64,000 nt of DNA from assembly GCA_003439945.1 (NCBI GenBank), contig QVRM01006469.1, positions 62,001 to 126,000 on the forward strand, written 5' to 3'. Position numbers and translations under genes: made by a program. Positions 1 to 11,489 of the stretch are shown piece by piece; position 1 is the stretch's first letter; the number at the start of each line of letters is the position of its first letter. The notes under the pieces are model-generated. The model was not told where the DNA came from, ran no database searches, and saw nothing but the letters and a program-made list of their open reading frames with translations. The DNA comes from Dermanyssus gallinae. Taxonomy: Eukaryota; Arthropoda; Arachnida; Mesostigmata; Dermanyssidae.

Positions 1-76
1 TGTGTACGACGATCCCTGGCTATTGCTAGGCTATAAAAATACAAACATCGATCATAGATAGGTCATACTTTCTATT

Positions 77-98
<22 letters not shown>

Positions 99-132
<34 letters not shown>

Positions 133-141
133 TCGTACTTG

Positions 142-188
<47 letters not shown>

Positions 189-235
189 GATCGTACTTGC
201 TCTATCTCTCTCTATATATGTATATATATATTCTG
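99..235. repeat. compound (CT)n/(TA)n microsatellite
   Basis: Two successive (CT)n-(TA)n blocks from about 77 to 188, each followed by a near-identical GATCGTACTTGCTCT spacer, then a shorter (TA) block. The repeated spacer shows that the whole unit was duplicated, not just the dinucleotides. Confidence 0.9.
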
Positions 236-289
236 GTAAAAAGATTCGCACAAGGTATCTCTGAGGCGAAAATAACACACGCACAAAGC

Positions 290-430
290 CGAGCAACCTA
301 AATGGCAAGAAGAGTGGCCAGGTGAAGTAATCTCGAGAAGACAGTACTGCGGCCATCCCCGTCAAGGGGCAAAGAGGACGACTGGGTTTTAGTGGGTGCG
401 ATTCCCACACTACCGTGGCTTCAACAATGT
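290..430 (+). mobile_element. 3'-UTR fragment of an R1-like LINE
   Basis: The segment matches the minus strand of about 32005-32130, which lies just 3' of the old R1-like LINE described at 32000-35830. Shared blocks include the stretch that reads GAGGACGACTGG here and CGTCCTC on the other strand, the TCTCGAGA block and the AGCCACGGT block. It ends in a tRNA B-box-like GGTGCGATTCCCACAC, the same style of ending as the other R1-like family here (TCGAGTCCCACACAGC). No coding part is present, so it is a strongly 5'-truncated copy. Confidence 0.5.
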
Positions 431-1385
431 CGCTCGGTGTGCATAACGCATTTTATTAGTTACTTCTATAAAAAAATATATATATATAGATATGCAGGTA
501 CAAATATTTGTCTTATGATTAATTCGGATCGTTCACACGACCAACGCAACTGAGACGAACGGTTCAGACGTCAGAGACAAACAATAACCACTAGAACAGT
601 ATTAAGTAACGCTACCTTACTAACTGGATGCTGGATCTGTTAGCAGCTTAGCGATAACTTTTGCAAAGCAGAGAAAGAAATGGTGTGAACTCAAGCTAGC
701 ACAAAAAGGATCCGCTTTTAAAATGCGAGTGCAACAAACTTCACTCTCAATGCTCGCTATGCTCCATCAGCCTATCGGTCGATATCGGAAGGGCTCCTGG
801 CCGAATCGGTAAAAGCAGTCGCCTGCCGCTTGCGTCAGCTCAGCCGAAGGGCCAACCTGATACCTGTCCGATTATCTGACCTACACGGCTGTGCTTTAGA
901 ACTATGTCGAACAGCAAAGTGACGACACGTGATATGAAGTAATATGTAGTTAAGGGCACGTTTGCGTTCGCACGGTGCGACATTAATTATAGAGCACAAT
1001 CGTTACGACTTGCTGGCTAAAAACAAGTTTTGCTAGAAGATCAATGCACGCATATAGAACACGCAGATAGATTCGCAGATTGACCAGTTTATGGTGATAG
1101 AGAAAAATAGAGAGAAAACAAGAGCAAATTGATGACATAGGGGAGACGAAAACATATAAACAGAGAGTGCTTTTTTTAATGAGGAACGTAGCACCACCAC
1201 AATGCACAACCACCACTAACAGAAACAACTGGCAAAGCCGGGCCTCAAACCTGTTATGGCCGGTTTGTTGTTCATGTTCCACAGCAAGGCCCGGTTTTGA
1301 ACGATGCGTTAGCCGCCGCCCAAGATACCGCCATCATCTATACATAACTAAATACATACATATATAAAAACATAACTCTATATGA
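431..1385. other. no gene seen
   Basis: Unique-looking sequence with a short (TA) run at about 475-490. Open frames here are short and match nothing I recognise. Confidence 0.5.
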
Positions 1386-2153
<768 letters not shown>

Positions 2154-2169
2154 AATATATATATATATG

Positions 2170-3476
2170 CATACACATTCGCCGTGGCAGTACAGTGGCA
2201 TTTTTCGCTCACCGCCTGTACCTAGTTTAATAATGTCTATCTAGCAACGACACATAGCGAAAGCGAGTTGGGTGACGACCGCTTGACATATGTGTTGCTG
2301 TGTAGGCTACTTGCAGCTCGGTACGAGCCAGCCAGCGTTAGTTGTTGTCGTAGTTAGAGTGGTAACACTACCAACCACCCCCCCTGCCCTCCTCCTGCAG
2401 TTGCAAGGCCTACTAGGAAAAACTCGTTAACGACTTCGAGGCAATGGCGGGTTGTGCTGACTCTGGCACTGCTAGTGGCGGCGGCCGCGGTGACCAAGGG
2501 AAACGTACACCCCCCCCTTCCCCCCGACAGCGTACGCCGGATTTTAGACAAGGACAACCTCGTTGGTGAACTCCACTTCATCTTCACTGGGGTCGTCGTA
2601 GCTGGCGTTGGCGTGCCGGCCATGGGCCTATGGCTAGGCGCGTTTATATGTAGAACGGCCCTTCGGAAGTGCCATACCTCCTAGAACGTAACGCACGGAC
2701 ATTCTTCAGGCAGGCTACCTTCCGCACGTGCATACACTGTGCGTGCGTAACCAAAAGGTGCTGCGTCTAATGAATGACGGCACAGCCAGACGAGATAAGG
2801 TCCGTGGTGTAAAGGACACACTTATCGTAGACACTTCTAGGAAGAGAACTGAATCCTGGAACAAAGCCGCTCGAGGAGTGGGCAGTTTTAGATAGATACT
2901 TATTACCGTCACCGTCGGGTAGCTCTGGACACCGGACAGGATGGGGCCGCCGCCGCTGTTACATTGCACTACGCATATGAGTGTATATGAGCGCACGTGT
3001 GGCTGGGCTGTGTATGCATAAGAGACGCGAAACCTGTAATTTTAGTGCAGTACGTGTTAGCAAAGCAACGGCAGTACGACCAACGAGTATATTCCAACCT
3101 CAGTCTTGTAGGTAAACGGTAGCAACTCCTTCAGATAAAGTGGATTTGCGAATAGATAAAGGTAATCGTAGCGCACTTAATAGCCGCACACGTTTGGATC
3201 GACTGTTTTATCAAAATTGAGTTCATAAATGTTTTACTTTACTATTTCGTAATCGTGTGGCATGAGCGAGAAGCAGGCGTAGGCCGTTGTCGTGAATAAA
3301 AGTGACAATCTAGCTCGTTCTTAGAACAAAATGCTGGATATAACAGATCAAATCACTGAATACCCAAAGAGAGTAGGCAGGTGTTTCTTTTGCAGTGGAT
3401 CTGTTATCAGGTGTAAATCAACAGAGGAGGATCTCTGAATGGAACGTAAACGAATAAAAGGCGCTGAATTGTCCGT

Positions 3477-3478
<2 letters not shown>
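2170..3478. other. no recognised gene; GC-rich island at 2330-2700
   Basis: Mostly non-repetitive. The only coding-like stretch is listed separately at 2390-2683. Confidence 0.4.
2390..2683 (+). CDS. possible terminal coding exon (unrecognised, hydrophobic)
   Basis: I do not recognise this. A strong pyrimidine tract ends in CAG near 2400, a textbook 3' splice acceptor. It is followed by an open frame to the TAG at 2682-2684. The frame encodes a hydrophobic run (LTLALLVAAAAV), a polar middle and a second hydrophobic segment (VVVAGVGVPAMGLWLGAFIC) with a basic tail. GC content and codon use differ from the surrounding AT-rich DNA. It could be the last exon of a small membrane protein, or chance. 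There is no recognisable family and no visible partner exon. Confidence 0.2.

Positions 3479-3507
<29 letters not shown>
3479..3507. repeat. (TA)n microsatellite
   Basis: Pure TA run of about 29 bp. Confidence 0.95.
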
Positions 3508-3510
<3 letters not shown>

Positions 3511-3842
3511 TGGCCGCCAGGTTGCGCATCATCGTTAGCGATACGGGCTAAACCTACATATAAGTGGCAAACTTATGTAGTCGCTTCTTCTGTGCTAACT
3601 TTGATGATCAGCTTAGTCGGGAACACTGGCTGTTCATCTCGTTTTGAACAAAAACAGATGTTTGATTTCCAGAGTCAAATATATTAAATGTGAAGATGAC
3701 ATAAAACTTTATCTTGTTGTAATCTCTAATTTCAACTCTGTAGTACAATCAGCAATTTACGGCGTCGCCTACTAAACATGGCCCACAAAGATTATTTTTA
3801 CCAAAGAAGTGCCACTGATCGTTATGTATTGTACATTTGTTT

Positions 3843-3845
<3 letters not shown>

Positions 3846-3892
<47 letters not shown>
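3846..3892. repeat. (TA)n microsatellite
   Basis: Pure TA run of about 47 bp, followed by an (AAAT)n-like stretch to about 3955. Confidence 0.95.
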
Positions 3893-3894
<2 letters not shown>

Positions 3895-4255
3895 CACCAT
3901 TTATTCAATGTAATAATAAATAAAATAAATAAATAAATAAAAATAAATAAAAACATAATTCAATGTAATTTGTTTGCTAACCGATTTGCTTGCCTAATCT
4001 TACCTTCATTTTATATATGCCACCTAATCTAGGAAAATATTCCGTTGAATTTTATTCTACGTTAGCTCAAAGCAAAACAAATGTTGTGTTTAAGATAATT
4101 CTCAAGAAATGAAGTTCTTTGCAATATATTTTGGCTTTCGCTCTTAGTTTCTCATCTTTTATAAGACATTTCCACCCCTTGTACCATTGCAAAAATGACT
4201 TTTTTGCCGAGTTGTACCACATTCCAAAGTTTGCTGGACGAATTCTGGGAGATTC

Positions 4256-4303
4256 TATATATATATATATATATATACGCAGCTGTGGGCGCGCTCTAGG
4301 CCC

Positions 4304-4343
<40 letters not shown>
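4256..4343. repeat. two (TA)n tracts with a 28-bp spacer
   Basis: TA runs at 4256-4276 and 4305-4343 flank a short GC-rich spacer (GCAGCTGTGGGCGCGC...). Confidence 0.95.
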
Positions 4344-4345
<2 letters not shown>

Positions 4346-4534
4346 TTGCATACTACAGTTAATTTTCGGCACTTACCCAAATATTCAAAGGTCCTTAGGT
4401 TTTCGTCAGCTTTCCACTGAACCGATATTCCGGTAACGCCTATAAGTCATTGGCTAAGTCTATTATAATTTATTTATTAAACTTTGTTGCGTTATCACCG
4501 TGGAGTGAACAATTGTCTCCGCGCGAACGTGTGG

Positions 4535-4744
4535 TTACAGGTTCTCTAACTCAGGATTAGCCCAGTTCAACAATGTGCCCCGAACAAATGCTGCGTTTCC
4601 TCGTTGAATGTCAAGCGACCGCCTCTGACGCAAGAATTCCAATGCTCTCGAGTCTCCCGTTGAAAGGTTACGGCTTCTACCTACGCGCTGAACCAATTTA
4701 AATGTGAGAGAGTCTGGTCCTCCTATTTCGAACTCGAAAGCCAA
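4535..4744 (-). pseudogene. C-terminal remnant of a TE-type protein with an IQRGNA signature
   Basis: The frame encodes ...TGDSRALEFLRQRRSLDIQRGNAAFVRGT near its end. This resembles the conserved C-terminal segment (FETLGP...GDPRA..FL.QR.S.AIQRGNA..LGT) that I know from many repeat-encoded proteins of invertebrates. In those proteins it lies downstream of an RPDG...WDVT motif. The upstream RPDG part is missing here, but a different copy of it lies at 50463-50669. No start codon context or upstream exon is visible. The family name is uncertain; the resemblance is by eye. Confidence 0.5.
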
Positions 4745-4933
4745 CCTTCAAGATTGATGCGGCTAACCAACATTAGAGTATTTTTTGCATTTGTTAGCCT
4801 CTGCTAACCTGGGAGCATGACCTGCTCGGTCCGCACCTGCATTGACAATAGAAGGGGCTAATCAGTCGGTTACAGTTGCGTCCCAAACAAGCATGCTGCC
4901 ACGCTCAAAAGGGTTTTAATTATAATCACGTCC

Positions 4934-4937
<4 letters not shown>

Positions 4938-4975
<38 letters not shown>
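4938..4975. repeat. (TA)n microsatellite
   Basis: Pure TA run, then further short (TA) blocks to 5012. Confidence 0.95.
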
Positions 4976-4976
<1 letters not shown>

Positions 4977-5039
4977 TTTTATCGTATATATATATACATC
5001 TATATATATATACATACTTACATACATGTTTATCTACAG

Positions 5040-5180
5040 GGCCAGCGCTTAGCGTTTCGCCAAATGCAGTACGAAGTGGAGGGTCGTTATTGTGGTAGGA
5101 TTTAGCCTGCTCTCTTAGAAGCGTTAGGCGCGCCCGTGGACTTGACTGAAATAGTTCGTGGAGTCGATCATCGTTCGAAC
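5040..5180 (-). CDS. unassigned open segment, protein-like
   Basis: On the minus strand the frame that reads DDRLHELFQSSPRAR... and ends near ...TAFGETLSAGPV is open for about 50 codons, with a balanced residue mix unlike the low-complexity frames nearby. I see no family, no start codon and no clear splice sites. It may be a host exon or an eroded transposon. Confidence 0.2.
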
Positions 5181-5595
5181 AACAAACGAAAAAACTTCAC
5201 GCAAATGAGTATCAATTCTACGAACTTCAATCACCCTACGTAGCCTTTCATCATCAACGAAAACGCGCCGCTGCCAGTAAGTGCAGGCAGCAGTGAAACT
5301 TTTCCTCTCCCAGTCGTTAGCTCGAGGAACCTCCTGGGTTGTTGAATTGTGCCGGTCTTGCTGTTCTTTAGCCTAAAGATAGTGAGCCCTAAATCATGAT
5401 TGAACCGCTGCTGCTGCTGCCGCCGCTATAGCTGACATTCAGCACACTCCACATTGCGCGCGGGTTGCACAAACCACTTTTCTCCTCGTCGTCGTCGTCA
5501 TCGTCGATACACTCGTTGCCGTCTATCATTACGCCGTAGAGAAAGACAGTCTAGTGCGAGCATGGAGCGGCCTGCCTGCTATGGGTCAACGGCCT

Positions 5596-5781
5596 AAATA
5601 ATAACGTTTTCGGGCTGACCCTCAGCCAAGATTTAACGTCCACAGAACTGTTTTTCACATTGCCTCATAGACGGACCCCCCATAAATACAAATGTGCAAC
5701 GGTGGGGTTCGAACCCGCGCACCTATGTGTCTCCTCCGGTTGCGAGGCGGAGACTCAATTCACCACGCCACCGGGCTCGAC
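5596..5781 (-). mobile_element. tRNA-derived SINE, family A, copy 1
   Basis: Read on the minus strand it starts with an A-box-like GGTGGCGTGGTGAA and has a B-box GGTTCGAACCC. It continues with a conserved body (GGGGGGTCCGTCTATG, AAAAACAGTTCTGTGGACG) and ends ...GGGTCAGCCCGAAAACG without a poly-A. A perfect 15-bp target-site duplication ATGGGTCAACGGCCT lies at 5581-5595 and 5782-5796. The duplication and the internal polymerase III boxes show an element mobilised by reverse transcription. Confidence 0.93.
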
Positions 5782-5960
5782 ATGGGTCAACGGCCTGCAA
5801 TTTTGCTCCCGAGTCTCGAGTCGCAAACCGGTGCCGTGCACCAGCACAACAGGCCGGCCGGCTGTGGTCAGGATGGCTGTGGACGTACAACAGGCCTATA
5901 GAGCCGAACATTCATTCAACTATTCAGTCCTCCAGGCTTTACAGTGAGCGCCCACCAGCA

Positions 5961-5992
5961 ACTTCCTACCGCACGGGACGGCGGTAGGAAGT
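5961..5992. repeat. perfect hairpin, 12-bp arms, 8-nt loop
   Basis: ACTTCCTACCGC and its exact reverse complement, separated by ACGGGACG. No T tract follows, so a terminator role is not suggested. Confidence 0.9.
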
Positions 5993-6017
5993 CGGCGATT
6001 TCGCTACACAATTACAT

Positions 6018-6206
6018 TCAATAAAACGGAGCGCTCGTTCTAATTAGTTGTGACAAGAAAGAGCGTCGTGTCGGATGGACGCCCGCTCTCCGATGGACGA
6101 TGCCCATGAGTTGATACGATTGGTAGACTCTGCAAACGGCGGATTGGCTCGCATTCAGTTGACAAGCCACAGAACTTAGCCAAGCGCATGTAGGGCAGCG
6201 GGACAT
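6018..6206 (-). pseudogene. Tc1-like transposase, N-terminal helix-turn-helix remnant
   Basis: The minus-strand frame gives SVACQLNASQSAVCRVYQ, then SYQLMGIVHRRAG. This follows the Tc1-family DNA-binding pattern (IA..L..SQSTV.RV.QRYQETG...RRPG). The GRPR-type motif that normally follows is altered (GVHPTRRS), and no catalytic D/E segment is found downstream. It is a short broken piece of one element. It is not from the same copy as the Tc1 at 8261-9840, whose N-terminus differs. Confidence 0.6.
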
Positions 6207-6480
6207 TTGGGCGACACTCTCCGGTGTCGTATCAGCCTACTCGAGCTCATTGGTGGCCAGACTCCTTCACTGATCTGAATTTGACTGGCTTACTGACAAG
6301 GGTTATTTAACGGGACATTTGGTCATATGTATGCTATGAGTCACCTGCAAATAGAATGACAATGACTAAGCCGATATCGCATGTCCGAGCGTTTTTCTAG
6401 TTCACTGCTTCATAGGTTTGAGAATGGGCGTATCGCTTCAACATTCAAATCGTGTTTAAACAGGAATTTAATTGTATATG

Positions 6481-6485
<5 letters not shown>

Positions 6486-6530
<45 letters not shown>
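6486..6530. repeat. (TA)n microsatellite
   Basis: Pure TA run of about 45 bp; a second short run follows at 6539-6551 and another at 6838-6860. Confidence 0.95.
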
Positions 6531-6535
<5 letters not shown>

Positions 6536-7293
6536 GGGTATATATATATACCCCATTTAGTGGTCAGTGCTGGCGCGGCTCGGGCCGGTTTCAGCTCTCG
6601 CCGAGGCAGGCAAGGTTAGGATGTTCCCCAACATCGGGTAGTCGTGTTTTCCTTTGCGGGCTGGGCCCGTCCACTTATGGTTTGCTACAGAAGGTGGGAA
6701 AGGGCGGCTGACTTTAGCCAGCAAAAAAAGGAAAGCGGGTGATTTTCTCTTACAGCGCCTGTCGCTGGTTGTGCAACGGGGCGCTGCGGCCTCGGTCCTT
6801 CCTAACATCCTGTAACGGTGCACATGTTCCAAGTCACATATATATATATATATATATATAATCTAAAGAGGGATGGATCCATTTCGCAGCTTTGCGCAAT
6901 ATGACATGCACATGCCACAGTCTGCGTGCCTGTGTTTAATGTCTTAATTGCGTATTCAGTGCAATTTGATTCGTAACAAACTGCATGGCTATATGGTAAG
7001 AGTTTCGCAATTCGCGCTCTTTAATGCTCATCTCTCTGGTGAACACGCAGTGCAGGTACTGTCGAGACGTCTGGCAGCTCACTGCAGAGAGTATCCTGTT
7101 TGCGCAATGCTTATTCGCAAGACGTTGTAAAAACGTTTGTCTCTTACATTCGTACACTCACACACGAAAACTGTGTGTAGCCGGACCGCATGAGGGAGGA
7201 TGTTCGTAGTACAATTCGTAAATGCAAACGCTTTATATTAACGATTATCGCAGTGTCATATCTGTTTCGGCAAACGAAAGTAGATGTGTATAA

Positions 7294-7302
<9 letters not shown>

Positions 7303-7336
<34 letters not shown>
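7303..7336. repeat. (TA)n microsatellite at the left end of a foldback element
   Basis: The TA run ends ...TATGTA immediately before CAGGGTGTGG, the terminus of the element at 7337-8088. Confidence 0.95.
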
Positions 7337-7338
<2 letters not shown>

Positions 7339-8088
7339 GGGTGTGGCAGAAAAATTTGAAGAGCGATATACCGAACTGTAGAGCTCGTTAAAGCAAATGT
7401 TTTTTTTCCAATAGAACATGGTCTCTGAGAAGTCTTGTTTTGGAGTGAGAGTGAAATTACTACAATTTGTAACACTAGTGTTTTTGCCCAACACAGAAGC
7501 ACAAAAGGTGCTGTTGCCAACCAGTCTTCCTAGACAGAAACTAAGCACACCCTCGTGTTCGTGATAAAATTCTGCTACATCTGAAGGATATACAAGGCCG
7601 GTCAGAAAACGCCCCATGGTCGCTTAAAAGAGAATTCGCCAAAAATGAAGTTCTTTATTAGCGTTCACGCCAAATACTTCAGAATCATAATCTTACAACC
7701 ATTCACAGCGCTCAAAACTGACATATTCAGTCCAATGCGCAATTCATGGCGATTATTTTGGTACCAAACTTATGGAAATGCGAGAATCGTAATTACTCCG
7801 TAACCACAGCTCGCACTGCCATAAGTTTAGTACCAAAATGATCGCCATGAATTGCGCATTAGCAATATGTCCGTTTTGCGCTGTGAGTGGTTGTAGGGTT
7901 ATGGTTCTGAAGTATTTGGCGTGAACGCTAATAAAAAACTTCATTTTTGGCGAATTCTCTTCTAGGCGACCATGTCGCGTCTTCTGACCGGCCTTGCATA
8001 TTCTCATATCACGAACACGAAAAAACATTTGCTTTTATGAGCTCTACAATTCGGTATATCGCTTCTTTAAATGTTTCTGCACACCCTG
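7337..8088. mobile_element. foldback (long inverted repeat) DNA element, copy 1
   Basis: The ends are CAGGGTGTGGCAGAAA and its near reverse complement TTTCTGCACACCCTG, flanked by TA on both sides (7335-7336 and 8089-8090). This is the target signature of Tc1/mariner-type insertion. The left arm (7337 to about 7785) pairs with a shorter right arm (about 7790-8088). The right arm lacks roughly 180 bp present in the left, between the blocks ending near 7575 and starting near 7380. The arms match the element at 57500-58574. No transposase is encoded, so it must be moved by another element. The left arm carries an open minus-strand frame discussed in the findings. Confidence 0.85.
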
Positions 8089-8089
8089 T

Positions 8090-8224
8090 ATAATATATAT
8101 ATATATATATATATACATATAGATATATTAGATATATATCTATCTATATATATATCTATATATTATATATATCTGCATTATATATATATATAAATAGATT
8201 ATCATATTATATTATTATATATTA

Positions 8225-8260
<36 letters not shown>
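8090..8260. repeat. TA-rich bridge between two transposons
   Basis: Imperfect TA, GATA and ATATC repeats join the foldback element (ends 8088) to the Tc1-like element (starts 8261). The final 32 bp are pure TA. Confidence 0.95.
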
Positions 8261-8263
<3 letters not shown>

Positions 8264-9840
8264 TCCCTGAAAAAAATATAGGGCCACCCACTTTTGCCAC
8301 ATTTCACGCATTTATTATAACCAAATGTGTAAAGATCACAGTGATACATGCTCACAGAGTAACAACGAGGACTTCTATCGACATTTGGGGTCTCGGATTA
8401 CTTTGAACCACGAGATTTCCACATTTGGCACAGCTGCACCGCGAAAAAATGATAATGTCACTAGCAAGATGCATGTATTAACGAGTGAATTAAACGGAAT
8501 AACGACATTTGGGCTCATTTAACGGCTCGACAGAAACAAAGGCAGACCTCCTACCAGAAGTTTTTTCTTTGTTCAAACGATAGGCTTAGGCTGGCGCCTC
8601 ATGGGTGAAGAAAAGGTTCATATCAAGGCTTATAAGGACATCGGCCTCTCTAATCGCAAAATTTCCTGTCAATTGGGGCGTTGTGCCCAAGTAGTAAATA
8701 ACTTTGTTCATTTAGGTAAAAAATACGCCGTAAAAAAGGAGTTCCGGGCGTCCAAATTTTATTTCGGAACGAAACAGGCTGCAATTCTGAAGAAAGCGTC
8801 GAACTCTACGCCCTCGGCAAGGGCAATTGCGGCGGCGGCCGACGTGCAAACGAAAGTGCGAAATTGTGCAAAGCTTCCTCAGGAAGACAAATTGGCAAAA
8901 ACACAAGAAAAAACAACGATTGACCGCTGACCGATGAAAGCTCGTCTTGACTTCGCCCACGATAAAATGTCATGGACCACTGAGTGCCCACGATACGATG
9001 TGATGGACCACTGAGTGACACAGAGCGCTCTTTTCGAATGAAAAAAGTTTAACTTTGATGAATCGGATCGATTTTACTATTATTCGCACGATGTCCGCAA
9101 GGAAGAACGAATTTTGTCAAAACGTCACTTAGGTGGCGGTTCAGTGGTGATCTGGGCTGCTGTCGGATATTATACCAAGTCGTCGATTGTTTTTTTAGAC
9201 GGTCGTGTTTATTCGACGCGATACGGGGATTTGCTAAAAGAGCAATCGGCGCATTTTAAGCTGATGGAATGGCCAGACTCGTTTTTACACACGATAACGC
9301 CCCGATTCACACCGCCAGGCTGATTGGAAGCTGGTTCGACCAACGTCACATTGAATTCCTTCGCTAGCCTGCACTCTCATCTGATCTTAATATGATCCAG
9401 AATGTGTGGAGCTGGCTCGAACAAAAAGTTTACACGGATAAAAAACAATTTTCGAGGCTTGGGACGAGCTCTTACAAAATGGCATCCAAAATTCGTTTAA
9501 CACTATACCAAACCGCACTTTTGAGGTTATCTGACTTAATGGGAAGTTCACTGAGTACTATGTATAGTCTAAATGCCGTGAAATTAGCCCAAATGCCGTT
9601 GATCTGCTTAATTAATTTGTTAAAACAGGTATCTTGCTAGTGGCCTTATAATTTTTTCGCGGTGTAGCTGTGCCAAATGTGAAAATCTCGTGGTTCAAAG
9701 TAATCCGAGACCCTAAATGTCGATAGAAGTCTTCGTTGTTACTCTGTGAGCATGTATCGCTGTGATTTTAACACGATATGTTATAATAAATGCGTGAAAT
9801 GTAACAAAAATGGGTGGCCCTATATTTTTTTCAGGGACTG
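8261..9840 (+). mobile_element. Tc1-like transposon with about 190-bp inverted ends
   Basis: The element begins CAGTCCCTGAAAAAAAT and ends with the exact complement, flanked by TA (8259-8260, 9841-9842). The inverted repeats extend about 190 bp: 8261-8452 matches the complement of 9654-9840 with few differences. That is far longer than the 20-30 bp of classical mariner ends. Total length is 1580 bp, normal for the Tc1 group. Both ends are complete, but the transposase gene inside is broken (separate entry). Confidence 0.95.
8601..9640 (+). pseudogene. Tc1-like transposase, disabled
   Basis: A Tc1 transposase binds the element ends and cuts and pastes DNA with a DD34E triad in the nucleus. 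The N-terminal frame from 8601 shows the paired-type DNA-binding pattern (GLSNRKISCQLGR, then a second helical part with SNSTPSARAIA). It ends in a stop at 8928. The catalytic core continues in other frames: LFSNEK (normally FSDEK; the first Asp codon now reads Asn, about 9030), the GGSVVIWAA block at about 9130, THDNAPIHTARL with its Asp kept at about 9290, then PALSSDLNMIQNVW at about 9370-9405. In that last motif the catalytic Glu is Gln. At least two frameshifts and a stop at about 9366 add to the two lost catalytic residues. The copy is inactive. Confidence 0.9.
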
Positions 9841-9842
9841 TA

Positions 9843-11455
9843 TATCAAAATTACTTTAATTTTGCGTTTAGATCCCACATGCATCTGAGGCGGTGTACAT
9901 TGGCGCCTCCAATCCATGCTTCTATCTTTCAACAACGACGATGGCGCCGCCGTTCCATGCGCGATGTGCCGGAATCGACAGCACACAGTGCAGAGTGTGG
10001 CCACACACATTCCGAGAAATCTTCGACGACAACGTCTTTAGGAAAGAACGAAGACGTAAAGCCTTCGGAACGTAGGAACGTTTTACAGCCTTTAAGTTTA
10101 GTACGGGCCGGCCAGAACTGTCGGAAAGAAGCTTAAAACAATCGTGTGCTTAGTCCGCTAAGCTTGATGGTGTAAGACATCTGGCTTCATCGTTTCCGCA
10201 GAGCTCATAGCGCGCGTCTAGTTGTCAAAACAACACCCAACCAAAAGACTGCAGACGGACCCGCACGCAGACGACATCGAAACACGCTGACAACACTACT
10301 CACGTATCACAAATTGTGTGGATGTATTTATTATCGTACTTATTCCAATTCGAAGTTTCCTTTTGCTATACGTAAATGTGCTATGCAGAAGCGGATAGTA
10401 TTGCTTGCACCACATACGTCATGCTGATACGAGATCTGACTGTCGGCAAAAAAGAACAGTTTAAATATGACAGCTATATTAAATGTATGTATATATGTAA
10501 ATGGCAATTGAGTTTGATTGATTGAGTGATTTATTCGCTTGATAAGTGTGTGTACACATATCACCCTTTTATATTAGGGGTGCATAACGCTGCAGCTATA
10601 AGTATATTTTCTGCGACAATTAAGTGTGGGTAAATAAATGAGTTTGTTATTTCTGCACATCCACAACGTGCGATCTATAGCCGCGTAGACGTGATAATAA
10701 TATGCTATCCTTTTCATCAGCATCAGCATTATCAACACTGTCATTACCGTAGCAACTTGGTCACGCCACTTACTGGACTACGAGTGCACTAATTACTAGA
10801 TTCGCTAGCCGTAATTAGTCATAGGTGTTAGAAGGCGTTCGTTGAAATTGCAGCAGGGTGGCTGGTATATGTGGCCGTGAATGGTGATGGACTTGACTTC
10901 GGCTTACTTACACCGCTGTGTGGGCTGGTGAGATTGGCACCAAAACAAAGAATCCAGTATAGCACAGCCGTCTAATCCGCCTCGTTACCACCAAGCGTAT
11001 AATTTTACACGAGAGAGAATAGTTAAGTGCGAACGTCTACGGCTCTGGTCGTTAAATGTCCGCGTATTTGGCATACATTTTCATCGGGATTTACTTAAGT
11101 CTGCCTTTAATTACCTTGTACGCTTTAAGTCTGCCTGTTAAAGGTACACATTGTTGTCTGCAATTCTATCACCAAAAGATACGTTGTTTAGGATTAAAAT
11201 TGTGCCCGATCTCTTTGAAACGTTTTGAGAAAGCAGAGCGCACTTTGCACAAATTGGTTCAATGGCCATCTTCTCACAAAAGCGGGTATTTTGTAAAGAC
11301 AATATACTGCTAAGATTAAACTCATTTGACAATCTTCTGCCGAGTTTGAAGTCTGCCAAGCCTAGTGCGATTTGATAATTTTCAAAAACACAGACTCAAC
11401 TATGCCAGGGGATAAAATGGTTGCTTCTTATATTCTCACTATTCTCTCTCTTTTG
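9843..11455. other. no gene seen
   Basis: No recognisable coding similarity in any frame. There is a short CATCAG-type repeat near 10705-10740. Confidence 0.5.
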
Positions 11456-11458
11456 TTT

Positions 11459-11485
11459 CATATATATATATATATATATATATAT
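11459..11485. repeat. (TA)n microsatellite
   Basis: Pure TA run of about 27 bp. Confidence 0.95.
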
Positions 11486-11489
11486 GCTC

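Noticed and set aside
5700..5780. Functional tRNA gene from the A- and B-box pattern
   Set aside because: The same sequence recurs five times with target-site duplications and a common non-tRNA tail, and no full cloverleaf could be drawn; it is a SINE.
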